A stretch of 64,000 nucleotides of DNA from Kingdonia uniflora (GCA_014058105.1 JACGCM010002893.1:248001-312000); one strand, 5' to 3'; shown: positions 1 through 10,546, numbered from the stretch's first letter. Translations and numbers: made by a program. Notes: generated from the letters alone by a model not told the origin.

Positions 1-151
1 TCCAAATTTTTGAGTTCTTCAATTAAAGTTACAAAACACAAGTTTTTTCATTCCCCACTCCAGTTGTTCAAACAATCGTCAAATCGCTGCGAAAATTCTA
101 ATGATTCCGATAGAAATGGTATAAGATGAGATACTCGGTACTGGTGGTGAT
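1..151. other. Flank outside the first LTR
   Basis: This is sequence left of the terminal TGTAATAG of the LTR at 152. I see no coding signal, since the only open frame here runs on into the LTR. The five bases before the LTR (GTGAT) would be one half of a target-site duplication, but the other end of the element is lost. Confidence 0.5.
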
Positions 152-831
152 TGTAATAGCCTATTTTCGCAGAGACCGAAAACAGTGCTTTACACCTTTG
201 AAATATAGAATAGTGGTTGAGAACTGAAAGCAATTGACACGTGATTTAGCTTGGAAAACCCTTGAATGGGTTAAAAACCACGACCTCTCCTGAAGGTTTC
301 TGAAAGAATGGTGTTTTTATATATATGCTAGCTATTACAAAGAGAGAAAGAGATCAAGTTTATGAGTTTTTGGTAGGGATGACTTTCTCTAAGAGCTCTC
401 TAAGTAATAATAGCCGTTATGGACCTTGATCTTCAGGTTTCTTTTTATAGGTCTTATAATATGACTGTTGGTTACATTGATGATAGACGTTACAATATCA
501 GGTTTTGAAGAGTCTTCATAATGGTCTTCTGTAACGTCTTGATATTTGTTGATCTGTAACGGATCTATTAATATTCTTTAGCTGTAATTTCAGACCGTTG
601 GGAAGATACGATCTCTTGTGATATTTGTATGCATACGACCTGTTGATAAGTGGAGGAGTATCTTCTGTAGCGCGAAGTCACAGGATGCTTTGATATCTTC
701 GAACTGTAGGTAAGGAAGTCTGTACTACGATCTTCTTGCTTTTAGTCCTTGGTTGGTTATCAGTGTGTTTACTCGAGCTATGTGAGTTCGAATATCAGAC
801 TCAGTATGAGGATAAGAAATAAGCCCTCACA
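152..831 (-). repeat. 3' LTR of element A (about 680 bp)
   Basis: Read on the minus strand the LTR starts TGTGAGGGC next to a polypurine tract and ends with GGCTATTACA, giving TGT...ACA ends. The sequence before the end follows the pattern of the LTRs at 31573, 34517, 45850 and 50945: a short stretch about a hundred bases before the end that reads roughly GAGGTCGTGGTTTTT, then 'ggtgtaa', then 'ggcyattaca'. It is more diverged and longer than the others. Confidence 0.75.
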
Positions 832-846
832 ACTTCCCCCTCACAA
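832..846 (-). other. Polypurine tract of element A
   Basis: The minus-strand sequence TTGTGAGGGGGAAGT lies directly before the LTR start. The same G5-6 tract precedes the LTRs at 32192, 34517 and 45850. It primes plus-strand DNA synthesis in LTR elements. Confidence 0.7.
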
Positions 847-1046
847 CCAATAGCAGGAGAAACGTGTGTTGCGAGTGGTGTTGGTTGAGAAGTCCAGTCG
901 TTTGAATTGAATGCTGCATTGATGGCTTCAATTTATCTTGGAAGAATAATAGTTTCGACAGTTGGGTCCCCCAAAAATTCTACTTGAGACGTGCACTTAT
1001 GATGAATACCTTATTGGAAGTTGTGGCATGCATTAAATGCTGCTAG

Positions 1047-1053
1047 TATAAAA
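1047..1053 (+). promoter_or_regulatory. TATA-like box of the antisense gene, element A
   Basis: TATAAAA lies 75 bp before the ATG of ORF1 at 1128. In the three other copies of this region a TATATAAA box lies at the same distance (32447, 34262 and 45591), so the box is positionally conserved although the rest of the leader in A has diverged. It suggests transcription from inside the element, opposite to gag-pol. Confidence 0.5.
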
Positions 1054-1127
1054 CATGGTGAATAGTTGCTATTACTGTTCACCCTGGTTAACTTTGTCAG
1101 TCATTCAAATTGGTATAAGTAGTAGTG

Positions 1128-1517
1128 ATGGTGACAACTCGACGCCAAACATATGAAGCTAGAGTTCAGACCAAAATGGCAAGTTTGTAAACTCGTTATT
1201 TTGGGACCCAAAGTTTTTCTCTACCGACTCTAATCCCTGTTCCTCCAACTTTCCATGGGATGTCGTGGGAAGAAGTAGAGGAGGCAGAGGATGATTATCA
1301 TCAAATGTGGCAATTCCATTATGCGGTTTTGTTTGCTACTTACCATTGGTCCTGTCTTCGGATACTTGTAGAGGATGCGGTGGCGGCGGAGGATGAGAAG
1401 GCCGGGGTGTCCTCTGTTAAGTATTGCCGATACCCGCTAAAGATTGGGTATTGTAATGGTGGAGGAGGTCCTTCGTCGGCAGTGAAGGTGGGGGTTATAG
1501 AGGAGTGGTGGGATTAA
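1128..1517 (+). pseudogene. Antisense ORF1, element A
   Basis: This is a small unrecognised protein that recurs at 32521, 34197(-) and 45512(-). The shared pattern is M-x-x-x-R-R near the start, an aromatic-F/Y-F-G-D/T-Q-S motif near residue 25, V-P-P-T, then an acidic E-E-x-E-A-E-D stretch and W-x-F-H-Y-x-V-L. In A one TAA interrupts the frame after about 20 codons. The reading frame then continues past the conserved part to a stop at 1517. In the other copies the conserved part ends at a potential splice donor, so the last 60 or so residues in A may be read-through of an intron. The function is unknown and I recognise no family. Confidence 0.55.
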
Positions 1518-2454
1518 CTTTGTCCTCTACCTCACTCCAGTTCCTCTTCTTGGGCTTTGTGTTCTTCTGCTGGGCCCGCCATTGTTTCTTCTCAAGTGTT
1601 GCACTGTCATCTGTAACGTAGGCTATTCTTTGTAAAAGAAAAAAATGTCTATAGAACTTGTAATCTTGATTTTTGAATTGGTTAAAGTATTTGTCCTTGT
1701 AAATTGTTTTTCTTGAATAATAAATTCAAACTTTCTTATCTTGTCTTGTAAGTGTTTGAAACTGCTTGAATGAACTTCTGTCGAACTAGTCAAAAATGAC
1801 ATAGGTCGTAAATATATAAATCGAAATATTGCTGAGTTGAACTGTGTAGATCGTGCAATGTATTTGTTTCCTTGTTGTGAGAGTATCATCATAGTCAACT
1901 TGAACACTTGTTATCATGGGTGGAAACTTGGCTGCGGCCTCTGATGTGGAGTGATTTGCGAACTTTTACTAGATGTAGAGCTATGTGAGACATCAGTTTG
2001 ATAAATCGTGATGGATAAACTTGCTAAAGGGCTGCTGGTAGGGAAATCATTCCGTGTGTTGAAGAGAACTGTCCGTGCTGTAAGGTCGGGTTATTGATCA
2101 TAATAATTTGTTTTTGTTGAGGTCGTCTTGTCAAGTCTTTATGTATCTATGATAATTTTTGACTGAAATATAACTGAAGCAGGATTTGTTGTTGATTTTC
2201 TGCTTCTGTCAGACCGAAATTGAGGTAAGTGACAACTGTACTTAGGTTTTTGAATTATAAATCATGCTTAAAATTGTACAGCAGGATCGTGTAGCCGCAG
2301 AAGGTTGTTGCTGTACGGGAGTGAACGTGCTGCAAGATCTGTACAAATCTTCTAGGGCAGTGAGTCCTTGAATTTAATAATGAGGGAGGAGAGAGATAGA
2401 CGTGATAACCGAGCACGTTACTCCAAAGATCATCATGAGGGAAAATGAAAAGAT
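1518..2454 (+). other. Spacer between ORF1 and the main antisense ORF
   Basis: I see no convincing coding sequence here. In the related copies E and G the equivalent stretch contains ORF2, but I could not find ORF2 in A. Short direct similarities to the E and G spacers remain, for example 'actgaagcagga' near 2175 and near 33070. Confidence 0.4.
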
Positions 2455-2719
2455 GTGCCTGTAAAGAGGGATAATGTTAACACGTGTCCCAAAGAGCCGT
2501 CGTTTCAGAAACTGAGGGTCAATATAAACTATCGTCTTTCTCCCTCCCACAAGCCATATTCATTTGTAGAGAGAGAAGAAAGTATTTCTAGAGAGAGAAA
2601 GTCTTCAAACTTCAATCGTAGTCTACCGTTTTACTGTGGTCTTCCTGAAAAAACCGACGCTTTGATGTCTGATGTGAAGGTGGTGACTAGAAATGACGAT
2701 TGTTGTTCTTCTAGTACAG

Positions 2720-2883
2720 GTTAGTGACTTTGTTTCTACCATTTTTGCTGTTGTATTAGTTTCTTGGAACTGGTAGTTGCATGTTTGGACTTCTGGGTAG
2801 ATTAATAAAGTGTTGGGTACGGCTGAGGGAGGAGGCCTGTTTGATTTAAAAAACTCTGAACAGATTTTTCCTGTATGTGGTAG
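2720..2883 (+). other. Predicted intron 0 of antisense gene A (164 bp)
   Basis: The donor is ACAG/GTTAGTG and the acceptor GTGGTAG/GCTC. Removing it joins the frame ending S-S-S-T to G-S-K-N-P-K without a shift. Copies B (17017-16244) and G (43170-42934) have the same AG/GTTAGT donor just before this domain. Confidence 0.55.
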
Positions 2884-3702
2884 GCTCAAAAAATCCGAAA
2901 CCCAGTAGTAAATTTGTTGTATCTTCTAGTAGTGAGGAATCATCATCGTCTGACAGGACTATGGATAATTCAGAGGTAATTGGTACTATAACTGTTGATA
3001 AACCGGCTGTTCCTTCTGGGAGGGATGTGGGATTGCAAGCGGGGATTGAAACTAGGCAATTTTTTATGTATCTTGAGAATGGAGACGTAGCGAAGAAATT
3101 TTTACAGTATAAAAGAGGTTTAGATGGGAAATGGGGGCATTATGTGATGAATGCGGGGTTGTGGTTTAGGACTCTGGTGAGACCAGATGGTAAGGTAGAT
3201 CATTATCAGGTGTCTTCGCTGGATAAGTGGAAGGGGAATATGGGTATAGGAGATGATATAGATATCTCTTATTACAATGAGACTGGTGCAAAGGTCGTAG
3301 AGGACGGATTCCTTTGCTATCTGAACCAGGTTGTATATGGGTTGAGCATTCCCCTCATATTTTTCCAAAAGGGTGTCATGAATGCTCTAAAGTGCTGCCC
3401 TGGCCAATTAAACAGTAATGTCTTTTAAATGATGAAGGTCTGTGAACCCCTTAACAAGAGATGGAGGGATGGTGGTATTGCGAGACAGTTCGTAGCAGAC
3501 GATGTCTTGAAATACTATAAGTTTATATATGTGAAAGATCGAAAGAGCGGATACTTGTTTAGTGATTCGGCGAGGCTAAAATTCTTTGATTTTGAATATG
3601 CTAGGAGACCCTGGTGCAACCATCTTGTGATGGTAAGGGGTAATTTTATGCAAGTGCCTGGGGAACCGGCGCTCGAGCTGATATATAAGAATTTTAACGA
3701 GA

Positions 3703-3781
3703 GTAAGTATCTTCATTCTGCCTGTAGTACGTCTTTGAACTTATTGCGAGCTGCTAACATAGTTTGCTGTTAATTTGGCAG
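3703..3781 (+). other. Predicted intron 1 of antisense gene A (79 bp, phase 1)
   Basis: The donor is GA/GTAAGTAT and the acceptor TTTGGCAG/AG, with a good branch-point sequence CTAAC about 27 bp before the acceptor. It separates the W..VRGN segment from the S-S-L-F-D segment. The same position and phase occur in B, C and G. Confidence 0.75.
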
Positions 3782-4278
3782 AGCCTAATCCCAAAGGTGC
3801 TGCTGATACGTCGAGTCTGTTCGACGTTGTTAGTCGAGAAGGAACCGAACTGAACAAAGTTCTTGGAGTACTAGGCATCCGCAGAGAAAAGCAGTTGAAT
3901 TCTATAGTTGAAAAAGTACAACGAGCTCATCAGAATCGAGCTAGGGCTACTTCTGGTTATGCTTATGATGACATTTTAGAGATTCCTGCCTGTACTGTAG
4001 GTACTTCGAGTTCCTTAGTTCGGCGACCTAGAGTAAAAAGGACGGTGTCATCTTCTGAACAAATAGCTCCTGCGCAAACACCGCAGATGGGGACTGAGGG
4101 GGTGGATGTTGATGTAAATATGGCTCCTCCTTTGAAGAAGTAGAAACAAGAGTCTGGGAAAGATATCCGAACTTCTCCAAAGGGAGTCAACCTCAAAGCG
4201 GTGGAGCAGGAGGCGCTGGATTTGGCTAAACGTGATCCCATCCGCCTGAATATTCAAATTTGATCCAGTATCTCACAG

Positions 4279-4359
4279 GTATGCATGGTGTTATCTGATT
4301 AAATCTTTTTAAGTAGTGATTCGATCTTGTAATACTGCTTTGTTGTATTTGTGGTACAG
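4279..4359 (+). other. Predicted intron 2 of antisense gene A (81 bp, phase 0)
   Basis: The donor is TCACAG/GTATGC and the acceptor GGTACAG/CTTTC. It falls at the start of the first coiled coil. Equivalent introns are at 30388-30298 (copy C, 91 bp) and 41581-41500 (copy G, 82 bp). Confidence 0.6.
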
Positions 4360-4794
4360 CTTTCTGTTGCTTGGAAGTCGGTCGCGGAGGTGTTGAAGGT
4401 AGCTACGACGGATCGTGCCGAGTATGAGGTTGAGAAAGCATATTTGGCTGAACAGTTGAAGGAGCGAACTGCGCTCTGTGAGCAGTTACAGAAGGAGAAG
4501 GTTCTGCAGAGGGAGCAGTTCGAGAAGGAGTAGGCTCTGCAGAAGGATCAGTTCGAGAAGGAAGCTGCCGCTACAAAAAAAGAGGTTGAAGATGAGGCAA
4601 AGAAGGTTGTTGACATTGTGGTGGCTTCCTAAAATAAGCTGATTCAAGTCTTCTACTTCTGAGGTTTTAGCAGAGAGGATATCGATCTTTCTCTTGCAGG
4701 GAAGTATAGTGAGATCATCTTCCCAGGGGATGATGCCTCTCCAGTGGTTGAGCAGAGCCCGACTCCTCCAGTGGCTGATGATATGACCAAGGAG

Positions 4795-4960
4795 GTAGCA
4801 GGAGCTAATTCTTGATTCTGTAGTTGTAACATAGTTATGAGACTTGGTCGAATCTATTCTTTTGTACTGGTGAAAAAACTGTTTTTGCTGAGATTTGATT
4901 TTTTTTGCGGTTGTTGTTGATATATGTTATTTTGATGGTGAATGTATAATTTGTATGTAG
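4795..4960 (+). other. Predicted intron 3 of antisense gene A (166 bp)
   Basis: The donor is AAGGAG/GTAGCA and the acceptor GTATGTAG/GAGG. If retained, the frame stops a few codons later; if spliced, it continues T-K-E/E-V-V-R-L-R-G. Copy C has the same arrangement at 29821-29621. Confidence 0.55.
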
Positions 4961-6261
4961 GAGGTAGTTCGTTTGAGGGGTAAAGTGAGCGAGATGGAGA
5001 AGGCCTTGAGTCGAGTAAGGGATTCCATCAATCGCACTCAACAGGTACACAATAAACTTGAATATGAAAAACGTCTACATAAGCCAAATTTTGATAACAC
5101 CTTTAAGGAGTTATTCGAGCTTCAATGTAGATATGGAAAGATAAAAATTGATAGGGATGAGGTTTTGCGAAAAGAGAGCGATAGGTTCGCTTTACTCTAA
5201 AAATCCCTTAAGGATAAGTGGTTCGTAGATGAGAGTGATAAGTTTGAGTGTCAAAGGTCATTATTATCTTTGACACTCAATTTTGAGGCCGAAGTTGATA
5301 GTGAGCGGGGCTTGAAGGAGGCCTATTTAGAACTGTTAACTGAGAGAGGCATAGTGCCGGACCCAGCTCAGGTGAAATTCTTGGCATAAGAAGCGTGTAA
5401 TGGATATAGTATAGAGGCGCAAAGATGCTCAGCTCGGGCTGGAGTATCCATCATATGGGGTGGTGTAGGTCCATTGCCTGATGAGCTTGGCTTTTGTAGG
5501 GGCAAAGAGTAATGAGGATCATTTTCTTCAATATAAAGAAGGAAGATAGAAGGGTCCAGGCACAATTAGAAAATGACCTGAGGTATGCTCGTGACGAACT
5601 GGAGCTATGCAAGGATCATAATGCATGTCTGGAGATGGAAAAGGTGGAGTGTAATAAGTTGTTGCAGAGTTCGGATAAAAGAACGATATTGTTAGAAGCG
5701 CGTTTACTAGATACGCAGAAACGTTTGCAAATGTCTCAATCGCACTTGAAGAAGTATCTTACTCCCAAGCGGGGAAAACGTGCCAGCAAAACAGACCACG
5801 AATGTCAGATAGCCGATGTTTTCGCATTTTATGGGGGAGAGCTCGAGAGGGTGGAAAATGAATTTAGATGCTATATCTTGAGCTGTGGTAAAGATGTTGA
5901 TGTAGAGAATGATAAGGTTGATAATATGTGGTTTGCAAAAGGTAATGAGGGTGGAGGAGCTTCAACCTCGAAACTGCGAGCTGAAGAGTCTGATGAGGAG
6001 GAGGTCGAAGATCTGTTACCTCCACACTGTATTAGACCCATCCTCAAGAGGTCGTAATCTTTAATGAACCTTTGCAAGTAGATGCGAGTAGTAGTAGGGT
6101 TCAATCATAAGCCAATTGAACAGTGGCATATGATTGTGCTCTACATAATGTAGTTGATTTGTATATTGCTTGATGTTGTAATAAATGTTGTTGAATGATA
6201 TGTCTTGTTTGAATGAATTTCTGTTGGTAGATGTATTGTCGTTTGCAATCTGTTCTTTTAG

Positions 6262-7397
6262 GCTGTAGATAATGAACAGAACAAACTGGCTGTCTTATTC
6301 GCAACAAATAAGGAACTGTCTGCAAAGTTGTGGCAATGTTCGTTGGCGGTTGAAAATACGACTTTGTTGAATTCGAAGCTGGAATCTGAGATGTTGGAGC
6401 TGTAGAGTCGGCTAAATGCTGTGACTGTAGAGTTGTTATGTAAGGATGCAGTGATATTGATTCCTAATAATGAAGCCGAACTATGGAAAGAATCTCGAAG
6501 AAGAAAAAGTTGGAGACCATGGCTGCGAATCAACAAGTACTGGATCTGTTAAGTACGATTGATAAGAAGCAGAACGATCATTTTCATCATCAGTCGGTGG
6601 TAACAAATAATACTGATCTCTTAAAGAAGCAAGATGCTGAAATCCGTCATATGCGAGAGCGTCTGAAAAAACTGAACTGGAATTTGCATGAGGCTCGAGA
6701 TTCATGCCAAAGAAAAAGTAAACGTGCCAAAATTCACGAGGAAGCATGTTCCAAGAGAGATCGATAAATGAATGAATCCATCAATAAGTATAATTCACAG
6801 ATTGCCAATCTTGTCTGGGATAAACAAGCTTTAATACTAGAGTGTATGCGAGGTAATGAAGTTTGCGAGGAGCTCCATGTTAAGTATAAAGAATCGTAGA
6901 GGTTGGTGGATGCAGCAGACAATGAGATCCAGTATTCGAAGAAGGTAGATAAGAAGTTGCAACGTCTAAAGTAGGAGATGGGGCGTTGTGTGCAGATAAC
7001 GAAGCAATATAAAGATTTGTTGCCACAGGAGAAAAAATCTCTGGTAGATCGATGTAAGGATCTTCAAAATGAACTAAACAAAGTGAAGACCGAGCGTGGT
7101 GAAGCTATGTTGATAACTGCGGATGATGTTACACTGCGCACTATGGCTATGTTGCATGCTGATGTTGAGAAATTTCAAATAAAGCGTGATTCGATCTTGG
7201 CTGCTTCAACTGAATACTGCATGGAGTATGATTTGCAACTAGCGCGGTTATCTTATATAGATAATCTGATGCCGAGAGTTATGAAATTGATGAATGCATC
7301 TTATTCTGTAGTTGATGCGGCTATACCTTTCCCTGCCTTACTTTCATCTGGGCCTGAGGAAAGTTTGAATGTTGTACGCCCGAAGCGTGAAAGGTAG
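6262..7397 (+). pseudogene. Additional coiled-coil ORF in antisense region A
   Basis: A possible acceptor (TTCTTTTAG/GCTG) precedes a long K/E/Q/L-rich frame of predicted coiled coil, with a frameshift near 6483 and stops near 6404, 6767, 6897 and 6973. The last 139 codons (6978-7397) are open and end in a basic R-P-K-R-E-R. It follows the stop of the main antisense gene and has no clear counterpart in copy C, so it is either an alternative 3' exon block or a second gene picked up by A. I do not recognise a family. Confidence 0.5.
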
Positions 7398-7569
7398 TTT
7401 TATTGTTTATGTTATAATGAGACAAAGTATAAATATGTCTTTGCTGTAGAAAAAATGTCTAAAGTTTAGTAGAAAATATTTTTGTTCTGTAACCTCTTTG
7501 TATGTTCGAATTCGGCGAACTAATAAATGATAATGTAGAGATATGGTTGTAGCGGTGTTATATCCTCTT

Positions 7570-8035
7570 GTACATAGGTCGAATTTGAGCAAGTCAATAA
7601 GCAATTGTAAAGAGAGTTATACAATGTTTGAATAGCTGAATAATGCGTCTCTGTCAGATCAAATCGATTGAATCGATAAGCGACCTTTGGAGAACGAGTA
7701 TATTTAAAAATTGATGTTGTAGGTCTCAGTCATAGGTCAAATTGAGCGTATCAATAGGCGACCGTACTGAGGCACCTTTGAATATTAAATAACTGTATGG
7801 CGTATCTCTGGCATATCGAATTGATTATCTCAATAAGCGACCTTATGAGAGCGAATTTATTTAAACAACTAGGATATAGGTCTTAGTCACAGGTCGAATT
7901 GAGCGTATCAGTAAGTGACCGTACTGAGACATCTTGAATATTGAATAACTGTATGACGTATATCTGGCAAATCGAATTGATTATCTCAATAAGCGATTCT
8001 CGGAGAGCAAATTTATTTGAACAACTATTATGTAG
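7570..8035. repeat. Tandem repeat, about 3 copies of about 156 bp, between antisense gene and pol
   Basis: The shared segment aataaYtgYrtgRcgtatctctg starts near 7639, 7788 and 7944. The other half of the unit, 'ataggtcgaattgagcgtatcaataggcgacc', recurs in register. It lies between the 3' ends of the antisense gene and pol, the place where elements B and H also have tandem repeats of different sequence. Confidence 0.75.
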
Positions 8036-8133
8036 TTATTCTTGGAAATAACAGAAAATGTTTGAATTGAGTAGACTTGAAAAATGATGCTGAAAAAGTA
8101 CTTTATTGCATAATATCGGATATTACAGTATCT

Positions 8134-8930
8134 TTATCTCCGATACAGCTTCAGTCGACGGGTATTCCATGGATTCGGTACAGGTACTCCATCATGCGTA
8201 CTGAGATCATAGGATCCTAAACCACTCATTCCAGTTACGATAAAAGGACCTTCCCAATTCTCTGCCAGCTTCCCAACATTGGGTGTTTTACGATGTGGTA
8301 GGATTTCTCTGAGAACGAGGTCTTTAACTTTGAATTCTCTGTGTCAGACACGTTTGTTATATGGCTGAGATAAAGCATGATGATATCTTCCCAGATTAAC
8401 AATGGTTCTGTCACGTGTTTCCTTGATCAAATTCAGATTACATGTGATCTGAAATTCGTTTTCTTCATCGGTCATCTCGTGATCTCGTATTGGGTGATGG
8501 TATTGAGTGGGAATGATGGCTTCAGTTCCGTAGGCCAGTAAGAATGGAGTACAGCCTGTTACGGTTCTAGGAGTTGTTCGGTAGGCCCAGAGTACGTGTG
8601 GCAACTCGTTCACCCAGTTCCCCTTTTTGTCGTCTAAGCGCTTCTTGATGCCATCCACAATAGTTCGATTAGTAATCTCAGCCTGTCCGTTTCCTTGTGG
8701 GTAATAAGGATTGGATGGGAAAGAATGATGTTGTGCTCAATGAGGAATGCGACGATCTTGGAGCCAGCGAGCTGTGGTCCATTATTAATTCGGATGAGAT
8801 GTGGCCTGCCGAATCGGATAATAATGTTCTCCCGCTGCCATAACACCTCACATGCTCCCTCAGTTCATTACCTTGGATGACTTGAGCAATCGGATTCAGG
8901 CCATACATTATAATAATTTGGTTCGAAGAT
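8134..8930 (-). pseudogene. Integrase C-terminal part, element A
   Basis: From the right: R-F-G-R-P-H-L-I-R-I-N-N-G-P-Q (second catalytic Asp changed to Asn), then, past a disturbed stretch, D-G-I-K-K-R-L, L-P-H-V-L-W-A-Y-R-T-T-P-R, T-P-F-L-L-A-Y-G-T-E, and the tail W-N-T-R-R-L-K-L-Y-R-R before TAA. It is the end of a Ty3/gypsy pol. Breaks include a frameshift near 8650 and a stop near 8343. The fragment starts at about 8930, where the plus-strand gag of element B begins. Confidence 0.8.
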
Positions 8931-9850
8931 CTACTCTAGACTTGGTAAAAAAAAATCCTATCTCCCCACACCTCGAAGTTATGCCTATTCCAAACAACTT
9001 CCACATGCCAAAATTTTATTAGTATGCAGGCCTTACCGACCTTCTAACCCATGTTAGACACTTCAAAGCAGCAGTCGGCCTTTACTCTAAACTTGATCAC
9101 ATGTTATACCGTTTATTTAACAGGAATCTTAAAGAAGAACTTCTTAGATGGTTTTATACAATTCCCAAATTATCGATAACCAGCTTTACTCAACTGTAAT
9201 AATTGTTCGAATCAACTTATGCACATGCTAAAGAACGTGAAATAACTGTCGATTCTCTATTCTTTTTCGAACAAGACTTGAAGGAAACCCTTACAAATTT
9301 TTACAAACATTTTCTGCAAGAAACAAGGAAGATCGGAAACTCAAATTCAAAGATTGTAGTACCAGCATCACTTCTGCACTCCAAATAAATTCTAAAGTTC
9401 GAGAAGAACTGACACTTCATATGCCCAAAACGGTAACTGAAATGATATATGTGGTTAATAATTACATCGAGCTTGAACGGTTAAAAAAGGATAAGATGGA
9501 AGGCTCATCTGTCATTCATTCCAATGATATTCTTTCACCACTATACTCGAAACCGACAAGTAATACTGTCACCAAACGACGTGAGTGATCCAATGACAAT
9601 CTCAAAGGAAAAGACGGGAAAAAGGATAAACCAATCCCAGTTCTACCACCTATGACAACCACCCTGTCTGTTATCTTACCCATCCTGATGGGGGACAAGT
9701 TCTTTTGAGAAGCACAAGAAATTCCTGACGTCCCGAATAAACCTTTATGCCAGTATCATAATGTCCATATCTATGAGACTGATAACTGTTATTCTCTCAT
9801 ACGTATTTTTCACCGAATTGTCTTAGTAGGAAGGCTCCACAAATACATCA
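8931..9850 (+). pseudogene. gag of element B (degenerate)
   Basis: The segment H-M-P-K-F ... H-V-R-H-F-K-A-A-V-G-L-Y-S ... L-Y-R-L-F ... L-L-R-W-F-Y-T-I-P is the retrotransposon gag core, and copies C and H have the same pattern. A Cys-Tyr-His ... H-x-x-T-x-N-C-like knuckle remnant lies near 9750. Several stops and shifts are present; no protein would be made. Confidence 0.7.
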
Positions 9851-10049
9851 TCGATGTTAGAAGTTTCTCAAAGAAGAAACAAAGAGGAAGGAAGATGAAC
9901 AAGGACAAGGTCAAGCTCGTCATTTGTACATGATCGAAATCGAGAAAGGATAGAAACAAAAGAAGGATGAAAAAATCATATCATGCTATAAGATGACTTC
10001 TTCCAAAAATCTGCTAAACTTTACCCCAGCTTCAATAAAGCAAAATGCT

Positions 10050-10546
10050 CATATCACATTTCCTTCGAGGACTGTGATACCAGTCATGTGAAGTACCCTC
10101 ACGATGACCCACTGGTGATAATGCTCAAAGTAGGTCAGGATTACTTACATACGCTCCTCGTGGACATAGGAAGTGTTGCAGACGTACTATTAAAAATAGT
10201 AATTGATGTCCTCGGTGCCAAAGATTCTGTCAAAGTTTCGACCACAACTATCACAGGTTTCAATGGTTTTAAAGAATTTTCTTTAGGAGAAATCATATTG
10301 CATGTTCAGGCAGGGCCATAAATGACTTTTGTCAAATTCATCATCATCAATGCTGAGTCCAAATACCTGAGGATCTTGGAAAGAAGTTGGCTTTACTCAA
10401 TCAAGGCGGTACCTTCGATATATCGTTTGGCTTTGCGCTTCCCGATTGATCACAGAGTTCATGAAATTAAAGGGAGTCTAGCCGTTGCAAGGATGTGCGA
10501 GAATACTACCATGAACTCTCATGCATCACAACTTCTGAAGGCATAA
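10050..10546 (+). pseudogene. Aspartic protease of element B
   Basis: The frame reads I-S-F-E-D-C-D-T-S-H-V-K-Y-P-H-D-D-P-L-V, then L-V-D-I-G-S where active proteases have D-T-G, so the catalytic motif is changed. One TAA splits the frame at 10321. The same segment is better preserved in C (24118-24900) and H (48905-49366). Confidence 0.75.

Larger units (their letters stand above)
2455..6057 (+). pseudogene. Main antisense gene of element A (Transposase_28-like plus coiled coil), multi-exon
   Basis: Exons are 2455-2719, 2884-3702, 3782-4278, 4360-4794, 4961-about 5512 and a last exon to 6057. The second exon holds a Transposase_28-like domain: Y-G-L-S-I-P-L, then about 16 residues to P-G-Q-L-N-S-N, then A-D-D-V-L-K-Y-Y and W-C-N-H-L-V-M-V-R-G-N. 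Later exons are K/E/Q-rich coiled coil; the fourth ends in an acidic segment with E-I-I-F-P-G-D-D. The last part has F-Y-G-G-E-L-E-R-V-E-N-E-F-R, also found in copy C. In-frame stops lie at 3426, 4141, 4261, 4531 and later, and a frameshift lies near 5512, so the copy is dead. Intron positions agree with copies B, C and G. 'Transposase' is only the family label; the biochemical role is unknown. Confidence 0.7.
152..8930 (-). mobile_element. Element A: 3' half of a Ty3/gypsy (Tat/Retand-like) retrotransposon
   Basis: The element reads right to left. It has an integrase end (8134-8930), tandem repeats (7570-8035), an antisense gene on the plus strand (1128-7397), a polypurine tract (832-846) and the 3' LTR (152-831). 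It stops inside integrase at about 8930, where element B begins in the opposite orientation. Gag, protease, RT, RNase H and the 5' LTR are missing. The order pol, repeats, antisense gene, 3' LTR matches elements B, C and G. Antisense extra ORFs and 3' tandem repeats are known from plant Tat/Retand-type Ty3/gypsy elements; the lineage assignment is by architecture only. Confidence 0.8.

Noticed and set aside
8695..8880. Plus-strand frame over the integrase of element A
   Set aside because: It is the reverse complement of recognisable integrase; no independent signal.
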